Assembly: GCF_963924675.1 (NCBI RefSeq)
Contig: NC_089238.1
Span: forward strand, 42,798,879-42,862,878
Direction: 5' to 3'
DNA length: 64,000 bases
Source: Phocoena phocoena
Taxonomy: Eukaryota > Chordata > Mammalia > Artiodactyla > Phocoenidae
The notes under the pieces are model-generated. The model was not told where the DNA came from. It ran no database searches and worked only from the letters and a program-made list of their open reading frames with translations. Position numbers and translations under genes: made by a program. Shown piece by piece: positions 23,389 to 34,845 of the stretch (positions are counted from its first letter, which is position 1; each line of letters starts with the position of its first letter).

Positions 23389-23713
23389 TTTCATCCCTAT
23401 CTTTTTTTTTTTTTTTTAGCTTGCATAGCATATTTATTTTTATTTTATTTTTTTAACATCTTTATTGGGGTATAATTGCTTTACAATGGTGTGTTAGTTT
23501 CTGCTTTATAACAAAGTGAATCAGTTATACATATACATATGTTCCCATATCTCTTCCCTCCTGCGTCTCCCTCCCTATCCCACCCCTCCAGGCGGTCACA
23601 AAGCACCTAGCCGATATCCCTGTGCCATGCGGCTGCTTCCCACTAGCTATACCTTACGTTTGTTAGTGTATATATGTCCATGCCTCTCTCTTGCCCTGTT
23701 TCATCCCTATCTT
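23389..23713 (-). mobile_element. Short young LINE-1 with 15-bp target-site duplication
   Basis: The body, about 23404-23698, is an L1 3' end (antisense): T-rich tail, 'tttattggggtataattgct', 'gcggctgcttcccactagct'. It is flanked by perfect copies of 'tttcatccctatctt' at 23389-23403 and 23699-23713. It is strongly 5'-truncated and landed next to the CHR-1-like SINE. Confidence 0.93.
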
Positions 23714-23999
23714 ACAGTGCCCTTGTGAGCCTTCACTTTATTAAACCTAGCACAATGTCATCATGAGTGCCAATAATCCACTCATTTTTTGTTGCTGTTG
23801 TTACTGTTGATTTGATTTCTTTGAAACTAGTCCTTCTCCATGAAGAAGAAGGGCAGGCCTGAGTTCATATTTACTTGGTAAAATTAGGTGCTTTGGGTAT
23901 TAAACAAACCTGTCTCCATGAACATTTCACATTACAACATGGAAGTCAATACAAATAAAAATACGGATGAATATTGCCACATGTAACATAGGGAGATTC
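23714..23999. other. No gene or repeat recognised
   Basis: Unassigned. Confidence 0.4.
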
Positions 24000-24500
24000 T
24001 AGACCTTGATCAGGCCCTTGCCTACCTTTCTACCACCCGTCTACTACTTCTGTCGCCCTTATTACCAGGTTCTTGTTAAGCTGGCCTTCAGGACATTCCT
24101 CCAAAAGGTCAGATTGCTCCCTGCTCTATAACCTTGGCAATGGCTCTTACCTCCACCTGGAATGTTCTTTCCCTATTGTGTTTGGCTCCTTCTTGTCATT
24201 CAGATTTTTTGCATCCTTTGCTGATCAGCCAATCTGAAATGTCCCTTGTCCTCTGTCACATCAACTGGTTACATTTTCATTATAGCACTTGTTATTTATT
24301 TGTTTGTTCATTTATTGTGTATTGTCTGTTTTCTCCCATTGGACTAAGTTTACATAGTTAATTCTGTTATGAAGATAACTACATATTTACTTTGCAGTTA
24401 TCACATGGTTACTATGTAGCTATTTCTCATTCCCCATTACATAATGTCTAAAGCAGTGCCCAGTACACAGGCAGTCCCTCAAATATTTGTTGGATGAAGG
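24000..24500 (+). repeat. L2 LINE 3' end
   Basis: Sense L2 in order: 'ctccacctggaatgttcttt', 'ttatagcacttgttatttat', 'gtctgttttctcccattgga', and the tail 'agcagtgcccagtacacagg' to 'aaatatttgttggatgaagg'. Confidence 0.75.
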
Positions 24501-24729
24501 AGGAAGTGAATTTGAACAACCCATATAGGTAGTGCTCTGCCTTGTGGAAAGAGGTCCAGGCCAGTATTCTAAGCTACTTTTACTCTGGACTATGTGATCT
24601 TGGGACAGAATTCCACCTTTTGGATCTTGATTGCTTTTCTAATAAAATAAGTTTAACTAGATCACATAAGGTTTATTTATTCTCTTCCAAACTGTGATTC
24701 GATGTCTGTTTTCTTCCATGCTGGACAAT
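24501..24729. other. No gene or repeat recognised
   Basis: Unassigned. Confidence 0.4.
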
Positions 24730-25240
24730 TGGTAGGGTTCAGGACATGATACCCCCAAATATGGTACCGTGGCATATTGAATATTTTAAGTTGAAGAAAT
24801 TTGAGAAACAGCAGGTACAGGAAAATCTTTCTGACCTTCCCCTTCTTTGCTGAAGCAAGTCATAAGACCCTCATGTGAGAGGTACCCGTCCTGTACCCAG
24901 AGGGAATGAGCATCCTTATCTCTGAAGATGCAGGAATGCTGAGAGGAGTACCAATGAACAGGCCCTGTTAAATTTTCCCCAGTTATTACCTTTAGCCTGT
25001 ACCCTTTTAACCTATCACATTCCCCCCCCGACTTTCCACTTTTCATCACACCTAGTATCAAAACACTCAGCCTTAAGCTCTTCTTCAGGTCTTCATTTCC
25101 TTATGAAGGCTCCAGTATAACTCAAAACTTATATTAAATAAATTTTTATGTCTTTATTCTAATTTTTTTCATTAGTTTAGTTTTCAGGTCCAGCCAGGGA
25201 TCTTAAGAGAGTCGAGGAAGAGTTTTTCTTTCCCTATACA
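24730..25240 (+). mobile_element. Solo LTR of an endogenous retrovirus
   Basis: A 511-bp block starting TG ('tggtagggttcaggacatga') and ending CA ('tttccctataca'). Its polyadenylation signal AATAAA is at 25137-25142, about 100 bases before the end, as expected for the R-U5 part of an LTR. No retroviral gene sequence adjoins it. The family was not determined. The minus frame at 24786-25061 is not a gene. Confidence 0.65.
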
Positions 25241-25672
25241 ATCTCATAAGAATTTACCTTATAGGTAGGTAAAGGTGCTCTTTTAGATGGTGTCTGTGTA
25301 TCAAAGCATAAACTAAATACCAGGCAGTAGCTGATGGTTCTGGAGAACCAGATGATAGGTGAAAAATAGGCATTACCTAAGAAAAAACGGATAGTTTTAA
25401 ATGGGGTTAAGTATTGCACTACTGGTGGAAGATAGACTCATAAATTCTAAGGAATCTTTCTGATAATTCGAAAAAAGGTTATAGCAATCAAAACATAAAT
25501 ACCCATCCAAATGATTCCTTTCTATGTAATTTTAGGAAGAGTTGTAGAAAATTAATATTTAGGCCTTTTCTTCTATGATTTCCTTTATGAACAAATGCTA
25601 ACAATTGGCAGAATTCTTTTCCTTTCCCCACACTATTTGCCTTTCAGAATAGAGAGTGGTATTTCAGTACTC
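25241..25672. other. No gene or repeat recognised
   Basis: Unassigned AT-rich sequence. Confidence 0.4.
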
Positions 25673-26188
25673 TGTATTAGTTTCCTATTGATGCTTTACT
25701 AAATTACACCAAATTTGGGAGTTTAAAATAACACAGATTTAATATCTTACAGTTCTGCAAGTCAGAAGTCTGAAATGGGTCTCATTGGTCTGAGATCAAG
25801 GTGTCAATGGGCTACATTTCTTCTGCAAACTCTGATGGAGAATTTGTTTTCTTGCCTTTTCCATCTTCTAAAGGCAGCCCACATTCCTTGGTTCATGGCC
25901 CCTTCCTCCATCTTCAAAGCTAGCAATGGCCAATTAAGTCTTTTTCATATCATATCACAATGGGACTCACTCTTCTGCCTCCATCTTCTACCTTTAAAAA
26001 CCCTTGTGATTAAAAACGCTGGATTATAATGCAGGATAATTTCTCTGTTTTAAGGTCAGTTGATTAATAGCCTTAATTCCATCTGCAGCCTTAATTCCCC
26101 TTTGCCAGGTAATATATTCACAAGTTCTGAGAAATAGGACATGGACATCTTTGGCGGGGCTGGGGGGGATGTTATTCTGCCTACCACA
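25673..26188 (-). repeat. MLT1-like LTR (ERVL-MaLR), antisense
   Basis: Reads in reverse from 'tgtattagtttcctattgat' through 'cttacagttctgcaagtcag', 'gcccacattccttggttcat' and 'ccttaattccatctgcagcc' to 'gttattctgcctaccaca'. TG/CA ends are at the boundaries. Solo, without internal sequence. Plus-strand frame 25775-26029 is incidental. Confidence 0.7.
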
Positions 26189-28265
26189 TACTACTTAAGA
26201 GAAAAAGAACAATCCCCAAGAAAAACAAGTTCCAAGGCATCTGCTAAAATGAAAGCAATGTATGTGTTAATATGTGAAGATAAACCCATTCTTTTTTCAG
26301 TTGTTTAGGAAAAAAGGTGACAACATCTACCTTTTGGTTTATTGAAGAACAGTTACGATGTAGGGCCAGGAATGTCCCCAATAGTAGGCTAAAAATACCA
26401 ACACCTAGGGGTTTGTATCCCAGATTTCAGAAAGCCATCTGGATCCTGGAACTCTTAATCCACTAGCACCATCTTTTGTGCGTTGAGTTGGTAGAAAGTG
26501 TATGGTTCCGTTTACATAGATATGTTGCCCGCAGAAAATGTTCGCTGATGTAGTTTGGTTGAAACCCCCTTGCCCTGCAACTCTGGCTTCAAATGATTTA
26601 GGAAATAATCTACAAATGTGACCAACCACACAATAGAAACCTATATTACTCCCCTGTGGAACAGCGAATGTAAATTTCTGCTTTGCTTACCTGGAAGCCA
26701 AATATACAGAGGAAAGGAAAGTTAACTTCTGGCCCTGATTCATCACTTTTATTGAAGTTAAATTCTTTTGTTTTAATGCACACTTGATTGAGCAAGTATT
26801 TGTCGAGGCAGTTATGGTTTGTAGGAGAAAGAGACAGTTGAAGAAAGAACAAATGAATCTAATGTAAATCAAATACTTAGTCCTTTTATAGGAACTACAA
26901 AGACTTAAATGTGTGTTCTTAATGGTAATTTTTACAAAACTCCAATAGGAGAATTTGACAGTGATTGTTTCGGTGGGGAGATGGGTTTTTCCTTTCACAT
27001 GCTAATCACCTACTCCTGGTGATATTTCTCTCCTTGACTGCAGTTGCAGAATTGAATAATTTATGGAATGAATTTTGTTGTAAATTTATTGTGTCACAAG
27101 CAGGTTGTAATTTCACTAACAGTTCACTTAAGTTATTAAGTTAAAAAAAATGTGTTTGATAGGATAGTGCATTTGGAGGCCTTTTTTTTTTTCCCTCTCA
27201 GCAAGTTCACATCTTATATATTTTCAAAACAGAGTACTTGCCTAATTTTTATTCAGAATCTGATATGCGAGAAGGAAGCACACATTAACATAAGTGGAAT
27301 CGCATTTGCACCCTATTGTTGAATTTTGGAAGTCGTAAACAAATTATTGAAGATTTTATAGAGACAGAAATAGCATGAAACCCACAGTGCTGTGGCACTG
27401 CTGCCATTGTTCCCTGCATAACTGTCCCCAGCTTCCTGATGACAAATGAGGAGATGGTGGTGCAAAGGTGAAGATGTTCCTGGGAGGGGGAAAAAGCCAC
27501 ATTAATCCCTTCGTATTTTGCTTCAACTCTGAGGTTAAAATAATGGTGCATATCACTCCCCCAGATCTTATCCAATCCTAATGGACTACAAAGAGAATAG
27601 GAAAAAAAAATCTTTAAAAATCTCTCGCAGGGGTATCTGATTGACCTCCATCTACATTTGCTACATTCTCAGGGCCTCTCTTTTAATGCCCTTTCCACTG
27701 TGATAAGAGGCAACATTTGGCCATTGCAGAAACCTCTGCTTATTTCTGCCTCCGATGCTTCAGCATTCAGCAAACATATATTTAAGGTCGCCAGTTATTT
27801 ACATTGAAATTTTTCTATTGACCCTGCCAGTGTGAATGAATTTCAAACAAGTCATTTCTTTCTTTGTATAGATGATTTCTCTAGGTTCCTTGTGGGGGTT
27901 CCTTTTAATTCCTCTAGGAGTTCCCTCTATTCTTGTTAGCACCCAGAGGATTTGCTTTCTGTTTATCCCCCTGTCTCCCGATGTGTGGCCCCCTCTCCCC
28001 TCATCCTACCCTGGGTATTCTAACCCTTGCATGGAGGATGCTGGATAATAGCCACCATTCTTGAACAGGAGTACTTTTTAGGCCTTTAGAATAGACATTT
28101 TCACCATCTGTTACATAGAATCTAGAAATGTGATGAGAAAACAGGGTTGTAATTAGCTAAAAAATGGGTAAGATTCTCTGTGTCTTAATGCATTTAGAAT
28201 TGATGAAATAGCCTTTTAAATTTCCATGAAAAGAAATGAAGCTTATACTTTAAAAATATTAATAG
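26189..28265. other. About 2.1 kb with no gene or repeat recognised
   Basis: Largely repeat-free to my eye. Short minus-strand frames (26405-26998, 27285-27575) overlap each other in different frames and show no domain. This is one of the longer repeat-poor blocks in the window. Confidence 0.5.
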
Positions 28266-28369
28266 GGTTTATTTTTTGGAGCAGTTTGGGTTTATAAAAA
28301 TTTGAGGGAAAAGTACAGAGTTCCCATATGCTCCTGCCTTCTTTCTCCTGTTAACATCTTGCATTAGAG
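28266..28369 (-). mobile_element. L1MB 3' UTR, part 1 (interrupted)
   Basis: 'ggagcagtttgggtttataa' to 'gttaacatcttgcattag' is the antisense start of an L1MB 3' UTR. It continues at 29410 after an LTR insertion. Confidence 0.82.
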
Positions 28370-29409
28370 TGTTGTTAAAAAACAAAATTTGACTAAGTAA
28401 ATTATAAAGTCTTCCTGGCTTTATTCAACAATTAGTGAATCAGGCAGCATCCCATCTAGCACACAGAAAGGAGCTCCAAGGAGCTGTACAAAATTAAAGA
28501 CTTTTATAGACAGAAGGGAGTGGGACAGGAATTTGTACAAGTTTTGCTCTCAATCCGAAAATAGAGCATTCTTATGAAACCTTTCATAAGCTGAAATGGT
28601 GTAAAGTAAAAAAAACAATTACCTTAAGACATATCTTGCTAACAGATGCACAAAATAAATCTAGATAAAGCACAGACGCTTGCAGACACATTTCAAAGTT
28701 ATGGCTTTTTTTTTTTTTCCTTTTGCGGTACGCAGGCCTCTCACTGTTGTAGCCTCTCCCGTTGTGGAGCACAGGCTCCGGATGCACAGGCTCAGCGGCC
28801 ATGGCTCACAGGCCCAGCCACTCCACGGCATGTGGGATCTTCCCAGACTGGGGCATGAACCCATGTTCCCTGCATTGGCAGGCAGACGCTCAACCACTGC
28901 GCCACCAGGGAAGCCCAAAGTTATGGCTTCTTGTTGCTGAGATGCTGAGTGTAGTTCCTGGGGAAAGAGCTTGGTGGTGCCACTTTTGCTGCTCTGTTTG
29001 CCTGCTGCCTCTATAAAGGCTTGCTGCAAAACAAATGCTGAACCCTGTTTTCATTTTTTGCCTTTTTTTTGTAAAAGTGAAAATCCTCTTCAGATTTCTT
29101 ATGGTTAACTAAAACAGGTACTAATGTAGATCTTTCGTAAAAGCAAAGTGGCATAAAGCAAACTTTCAAAAAGTGCGGGATACCAGTACTAGCAAAAAGT
29201 GGATTGGTTATGGCAAGGTCACTTTCCTTTAGGGGGTGGCAGGCGTCTACTAGGCAGTTTACCTAACTAGTGCTGATCAGGTGATTCCTGACTGACTGGT
29301 TTAAGATTCCATTTTTGGGAGAGGCCAAAACTGTAATTATGTCTTGGTTTGGTGCAGTGGGGCTTAGCATAAGTGATTTCATTTTGGGTCTGTTGCCTTG
29401 TTTTCAACA
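28370..29409 (-). mobile_element. Solo LTR (ERV) containing a CHR SINE
   Basis: The block begins 'tgttgttaaaa' and ends 'ttttcaaca', so it has TG...CA ends on either strand, and it splits an L1MB 3' UTR. A minus-strand AATAAA (28425-28420) lies about 55 bases from the 28370 end, which fits an LTR read on the minus strand. Without the SINE insertion its length is about 818 bp. The target-site duplication is not clear. No retroviral genes are present; family not determined. Confidence 0.6.
28695..28929 (-). mobile_element. CHR SINE with 13-bp target-site duplication
   Basis: Body 28708-28916, minus orientation: T-run tail, 'ttgcggtacgcaggcctctc', ending at 'accagggaagccc'. Perfect flanking copies of 'aaagttatggctt' lie at 28695-28707 and 28917-28929. 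It is inserted into the LTR of 28370-29409. Frames at 28646-29029 belong to the SINE. Confidence 0.96.
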
Positions 29410-29785
29410 GTGTGGTACTTTTATTACAGTTGATGAGCCAATGTTGATATATCATTATTAACTGAAGTCCATTGTTTACATTAGGGTTCACTCTTGGTGT
29501 TGTATCTTTTATGGATTTTGACAAACGTATAATACATTATCCACCATTACAGTATCGTATTGAACAGTTTCACTGTCCTGTGTTCCATCTGTCACTATCC
29601 TACCCATCCTTACCTGCTCCCTTCAACCGCTGGTGGCAATCTCTGTTCTTTTCACTGTTTCCATAGTTTTGCCTTTTCCAGAATGTCATATAGTTGGAAT
29701 CATACAGTAAGTAGCCTTTTCAGATAGGCTTCTTTCACTTAGCAATATGCATTTAAGAGTCATCCATGTCTTTTCATGGCTTGAT
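29410..29785 (-). mobile_element. L1MB 3' part 2 (interrupted)
   Basis: Resumes the L1MB of 28266-28369 with 'gtgtggtacttttattacag', then 'gttcactcttggtgttgtat' and 'ttcacttagcaatatgcatt'. Interrupted again by a SINE at 29799. Confidence 0.85.
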
Positions 29786-30128
29786 AGCTCCTTTTTAAAA
29801 AATAAATTTATTTAATTTTATTTATTTTTGGCTGCGTTGGGTCTTCGTTGCTGTGCATAGGCTTTCTCTAGTTGCGGTGAGTGGGGCCTACTCTTCGTTG
29901 CGGTGTGTGGGCCTCTCATTGTGGTAGCTTCTGTTGCGGCACACGGGCTTCAGCAGTTGTAGCTTGCGGCCTGTAGAGTGCAGGCTCAGTAGTTGTGGCG
30001 CACGGGCTTAGTTGCTCTGCAGCATGTGGGATCTTCCCAGACCAGGGCTCAAACCCGTGTCCCCTGGCTTGGCAGGCAGATTCTCAACCACTGCACCACC
30101 AGGGAAGCCCAGTTCATTTCTTTTTAAT
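29786..30128 (-). mobile_element. Long-form CHR-type SINE
   Basis: Body about 29799-30110 (312 bp). Antisense head 'accagggaagccc' at 30110, an extended internal region with repeated 'ttgcggtg'-like units, and the tail 'ggctgcgttgggtcttcgtt' with an A/T-rich end. Imperfect flanks 'agctcctttttaa' and 'agttcatttctttttaa' look like a target-site duplication. The L1MB continues on both sides. Confidence 0.88.
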
Positions 30129-30143
30129 CGCTGAATAATCAGC
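30129..30143 (-). mobile_element. L1MB remnant after the SINE
   Basis: 'cgctgaataatca' matches the L1MB sequence that should follow position 29785, closing the nested structure. Confidence 0.55.
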
Positions 30144-30539
30144 TTGTACTTTTTATTGGGTAACATTGAGTAGGAATTCAGATTTTCTCATACGGAAGAA
30201 AAGATAAGGAGACTCACCTTTTGCTCTCCTGAGTCCATCCTGGCATCTTGTATTTTCTTTCTACCACTGATGACCTTATAGTTAAGTCATCATTGTAATA
30301 TATGGCCACAAAATAATGAGACTGATTAAACAGTACGCGTAGGAAAACAGACTCATTCATTTGATCATATATTCCTGTTAGCATTTTCCCTTGGTTTATT
30401 ATAAATACAATGTCTAGTCTCTTGCTAAGAAAATGAGACTTGTTCTTAATGCTGCAGGTATATACTTGATCTGAAACCAGCTCAGGTAAATTATAATTCT
30501 GTGTGTCTATATCTGTCTAATATCAGGCACATATTCAAT
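30144..30539. other. No gene or repeat recognised
   Basis: Unassigned. Confidence 0.4.
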
Positions 30540-30544
30540 CCACA

Positions 30545-30711
30545 TACTGGGTATTAGGTACCAATCTGTATATCAGGAAAAGATTGGTGAACAAGATGGA
30601 GCTTACAACATTCTACTGTAAACAACAGAGGCAGTAAACAAATAGTTAACATAATTTAGGTCCTAAAAAGTGCTATGATGAAAAACAGGGAAATGTGGTA
30701 GAGTGAGAGCA

Positions 30712-30742
<31 letters not shown>

Positions 30743-31137
30743 CATTCGTGCAGTGTGTGCATGTACACATCTCTGCGTGTGGTGCATATGTGTAGTGTGT
30801 GCATGTGTGTATGTACACTGTGCACATGTGCATGTGTGTGTTAGGAGGCAGGCTGCAGCTGCTTTTGCTAGGGTGTTTAGGGAACACCTCTGAGGAGGTG
30901 GCATTTAATTTGATAAACAGCAGGCATCCATGTGAAGATCTGGGGAAGGGCATTTAGACAAAAGGAACAGCAAGAACAATAGCCCTGAGCTGGAGCTGGA
31001 TGTGTCCCAGGAACTACAAGAAGGCTGATGTGACTGGAACACAGCACCCGATGGGGAAATGGAGATGTAGGAAAGGCACGTAGGGGCCAGATCTTACCTG
31101 GCTTTGTGATAAGTTTTTGTTTTAAATGTATTGGGAA
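30545..31137 (-). repeat. L2 LINE (antisense), part 1
   Basis: Antisense L2 in order: 'ggtgaacaagatggagctta', 'gggaacacctctgaggaggt', 'ccatgtgaagatctggggaa', 'aaaggaacagcaagaacaat', 'ctgatgtgactggaacacag', 'ggggccagatcttacctggc', up to 'aatgtattgggaa'. A TG microsatellite sits inside. The L2 resumes at 31777 after an inserted element. Confidence 0.8.
30712..30850. repeat. TG-rich microsatellite
   Basis: A pure (TG)n run at 30712-30739 followed by imperfect 'gtgtgtgcatgtacac' units. The open frames on both strands at 30656-30953 arise from this repeat. Confidence 0.92.
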
Positions 31138-31776
31138 CAATTAAACTTACCTAAAGAGAGGTCTGGCCCTTGCCTTTGGCTTCTGGCAGCTCCTTGTGAT
31201 TTTCTGCTTACTTAGAGTGTCTTTGTTTACCCGAGAATCTTGAGCCACACCACATAGTCTAACAGTGTGATTTATGATGGTGATCTGGGGCCATGCAAGA
31301 GCAGCTCAACCTCCAAATAAACTGAAGACTAAAGATCAGCCATGTAGGCAATCAATTGTGTCTAGGTGACTGAACCCCAATAAAATCTGTGGATATCAAG
31401 TGTTGGGTGAGATTCTCTGGCTGGCAATACTCCAAGAGTACTGTCACACATCATTGCTGGGAGAAGTTAGTGCTTTACATGACTCCCCTGGAAAGGACAA
31501 CTGGATGCTTTGTGCATGGAATCTTCCTCGAGTTCCCACATTCCACTTCACCTGGCTGATTTCAGTTTATATCCTTTCACTGTAATAAACCATAACCATG
31601 AGTATAACTGCTTTCAGTGAGTTCTATGAGTCCTTCTAGAGAATTATCAAACCTGAAGGTAGTCATGGTGACTCCCAAACTTGCAGTTGGTGTCATAATG
31701 TTGGTGATCTTGGAGACCCCTGAACTTTGTAGTTGGTGTCAGAAGTGAGAGTGATGTGGAGACTCCCTAAGTCCAC
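31138..31776 (+). repeat. LTR-like insertion inside the L2
   Basis: About 639 bp that cleanly interrupts antisense L2 sequence ('attgggaa' before, 'gaagccattggag' after). It carries AATAAA at 31584-31589 plus an earlier copy near 31379, and ends 'gtccaca'. Composition and signals fit a plus-oriented LTR. The left end does not show a clear TG. Family not identified. Confidence 0.5.
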
Positions 31777-31925
31777 AGAAGCCATTGGAGTGGGTTGGAT
31801 TTCTGCTTTAGGAAGATGACATTGACTGCTGTGTTAGGAGGCTACTGCAATAGTCTAGATAAGAGATGATGGAGGCTTAACCTGGATGACAGCAGTGGAG
31901 GTGGTGAGAAGTTAGATAAGGCACA
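31777..31925 (-). repeat. L2 LINE (antisense), part 2
   Basis: Continuation of 30545-31137: 'gaagccattggagtgggttg', 'ttgactgctgtgttaggagg', 'ctactgcaatagtctagata', 'agtggaggtggtgagaagtt'. Confidence 0.75.
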
Positions 31926-33254
31926 CATTTTGTCAGTAAAAATGACAATACTTATTGATAATGAACTATCATATTGTTTGTCACAGACAAGTGTCTATGA
32001 CTAGCAGATAAATCCCACCATTAAATGACAACATTTTAGGCTGCATGATGGAAAGACTTTCTGAGAAATCTAGAAAACCCTTCTTGAATTTTTCAAGCCC
32101 TTTGAGCTCATTGTCTCCTTAGGACTATACCTTAAAACATGTTTAATACCATACTAATAGTGTTCAAAACCTTCCAGTATTAATTCTCTTCGTGTGTAAT
32201 TCAAAGATGTGTAGTTTAGAAAAAATTGGCAACTACGTGTGTTTTATATACCGAGTGTGCATTTGGAAGTAGGTACTTTCTTTAAGATTGTTATGCTATT
32301 GTGTCATGCCTTGTGTCTCAGGGCATTCAAGAATTTCATGAAACTTTCTTTTATTCTTTTGTATTGAGCAAAAATGAGTGCTAACATTGAAGAAATGTGC
32401 TCATTGTCTAGCACTGGGTCTGGCACATGAAAGGTACTAGATAAGTATTGGCAGGAGGGAAGAATGAATATAAGTCATTTGAGTCTTGACATCACCCTAA
32501 TAACAAGCACATGGAGAACTCAAAAGTCTTGCAGTGTTTAGGTTTTGGGGCAAACAGGTGTCCTGACTGCTACAATCTATCCCCTGGGTAAGAATCTAAA
32601 ATTTGGCTCAATTGAGAAGGATATCATATGAATAACACCCACTCTACTATTAGTCCAAATCCATTGCCTTTTTTGGATGAAAACATTATTTTGCTTACTT
32701 ACTATACTTTCATTGCATTCCTGCTGGATACCAAACACTAGGCTGGCCCTGGGGATTATAATAACAAAGAAGACATGATCCTTACCCTCAATATTATCAT
32801 GTTCTCAGTGAGCAAACTTCCTTAGGGGATAAGGAGAGGAGGAGAATGGGATTCATTTTCTGTAGGACAAGACGTTTCCTTGGGTGTTGAGGCCCAGGTG
32901 GCATGCCTAGAGGACAAAACTGAAAGCAGGAGGCAAATATCCTGGATTATCTTTTCTCTTTTCCATGACTCACTTCTATCAATACATTGGGTAGATAAGC
33001 AGGATCAAACATTCAAGGCAACAGACTGTCAGTTCTTTTGTAGTAGAAGACAAATTTCATACTACTACTTTTGAGCAGGTAAAAAATTTCCCTGACCATT
33101 TTCTATGAATCTTTGGTTTTTTTGCTCCATCTTGCTCTGGGCCCTGGGAAGTCAATGCTTCAGAACTCCATTGTCCAGGCCCCCTTGCTCAAATTCTGTA
33201 GGGGCTTTAGCAAGGGAAAAAAAACCCAAAAAACAAAAAAAAACACACACACAA
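31926..33254. other. Unassigned, with two short L2-like pieces
   Basis: 32395-32470 resembles a sense L2 tail ('ctagcactgggtctggcaca'). 32690-32800 resembles antisense L2 ('ggctggccctggggattata', 'gatccttaccctcaatatta'). The rest shows nothing recognised. Confidence 0.45.
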
Positions 33255-33744
33255 TGAAACAGCCCTCACATAGTTTTTAATCTATAGGGAGATAAAGCAA
33301 ATTCTTGAAGAAGCATATGAAGAGAATAATGCAAGTTAAATACGAAGTGCTCTAAGGGGAGAGGAAGTTCCAGGGAGGCTCAAATCATGTCTACTGGGTG
33401 CAGGGGTGCTGGGACATGAAGGGGAGGATTAGGAAGGATGACAGGCTGTAATCGGCTTATATTGCGTCTCTGCAGGCTATCGTTATGTTTTCAGGAATTT
33501 TGCCTGTGGGTTAATGTTACCTTATTAGGTTGAAATCACCCACTGTGAAAGTATTTACACCACAGAAATTGGCAAACTCTACAACTCAGGGCTCCCTCCA
33601 CCCAGAGGTGATTATTAAACACTCATTAGCATTCCACTGTATGTGGAGAAACCGTGGCTCTGAGAGGGACCTGGGATGTGAAAGGGAAAACTCTCTAGGT
33701 AGGGAACCTAGCTCAAGTCTAGGCAGGGAAGTAAGAAAGGACAC

Positions 33745-33793
<49 letters not shown>

Positions 33794-34000
33794 AGCAATG
33801 TAAAGATCAGCATGACTGAGGGGTAGGAGAAACATTAGGGGAGTGTTAAAAATGAGGCTGAGAAGTAGATTAGGGTCTTGAATCCACAATATTCAGCTAA
33901 AGGACTTTTTACTTCACTTGAGAGATAGTAAAGAGCCTTGGAAGGTTTTGGAGCATGAGAGTAAGACAGAGATGATGCTGTACAGGTTGTTTGATTGTCA
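33255..34000 (-). repeat. Diverged L2 LINE (antisense) with gaps
   Basis: Antisense L2-like blocks at 33255-33420 ('gggagataaagcaaattctt', 'gaagtgctctaaggggagag') and 33890-34000 ('tggaaggttttggagcatga'). The middle, including the TG microsatellite, is not clearly L2. Confidence 0.45.
33747..33791. repeat. (TG)n microsatellite
   Basis: An uninterrupted TG run of about 22 units. Confidence 0.97.
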
Positions 34001-34647
34001 TCCAAGATTAAGGTTACACAGTCCTCTGAAACTTAACCTCAGGTCCTTCATGTGCAATGTTTCCAAATCTTATAGCTGCCACTTTCACAATTTCTATTCC
34101 TTCCATCCCCTCATTTCCATTGTCAGTGGGAAGCTGGGAAGCAGACCTTGGGGTACAGAAATAAGCTTTCTGTTTTTAGAAGGCCTTTTCCACATCAAGA
34201 TTACAGTTTTGGCATTTGTAGGGGTGTACAATCTGAGGTAAGAGGTCTAATTTAATTCCCTGACCATGGTTAGCTAGTGGTTTCAATTTATTGACTAGTT
34301 CATCCTTTCCTCACTGATTTTGAAGGTCAGGATACATATAGATGGTAAAGGTTAAGATCAAAACTGATATCATCAGGCTGCCTGATGCTTTTCCCAATGA
34401 GTTCTAATTATTCTAACATCTCTAACGTGATCTAAAACTCTTTTCTTTAACTGCAGAGTTTTCTAACATGTCATTTCAATGGGCTTACTTTAATTTGGCT
34501 TCTCCCAGAAGCTGAATCTGAGGCACAGTAGGGCATTAGGGAAGTGAAAAAAGGAAGGGAAGGTAGCCAATAAACATTTCTTTGTGATGCAAGTTACCAT
34601 TGTGGGTAATTAGTTTTGGCCTTAGTCTGTATAATAAAAATTGTAGT
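34001..34647. other. No gene or repeat recognised
   Basis: The frame 33918-34241 has no recognisable domain. Nothing else seen. Confidence 0.45.
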
Positions 34648-34845
34648 TACTAACACTTATGTAGTGCTTATTATGTACTAGGCACTGTTCTAAATCCTTT
34701 ACAAATCTTAACTCATTTATTCTTCATAACAACTTCCTAATTTCTCCATTTTGTGGATGAGGAAGCTGAGGCAGGGAGAGATGAAGTCTGTGATCAGGGC
34801 CACATAGCTGATAAGTGGCAGATCCTGGAATTTGCAGGACTTTAA
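34648..34845 (-). repeat. MIR SINE (antisense)
   Basis: Well-preserved antisense MIR: 'ttatgtactaggcactgttc', 'ttaactcatttattcttcat', 'ttgtggatgaggaagctgag', 'ccacatagctgataagtggc'. Confidence 0.88.

Noticed and set aside
30656..30953. His/Thr- or Cys/Val-rich small proteins
   Set aside because: Artefacts of the TG microsatellite, read on both strands. The same holds at 33530-33826 and 11513-11863.
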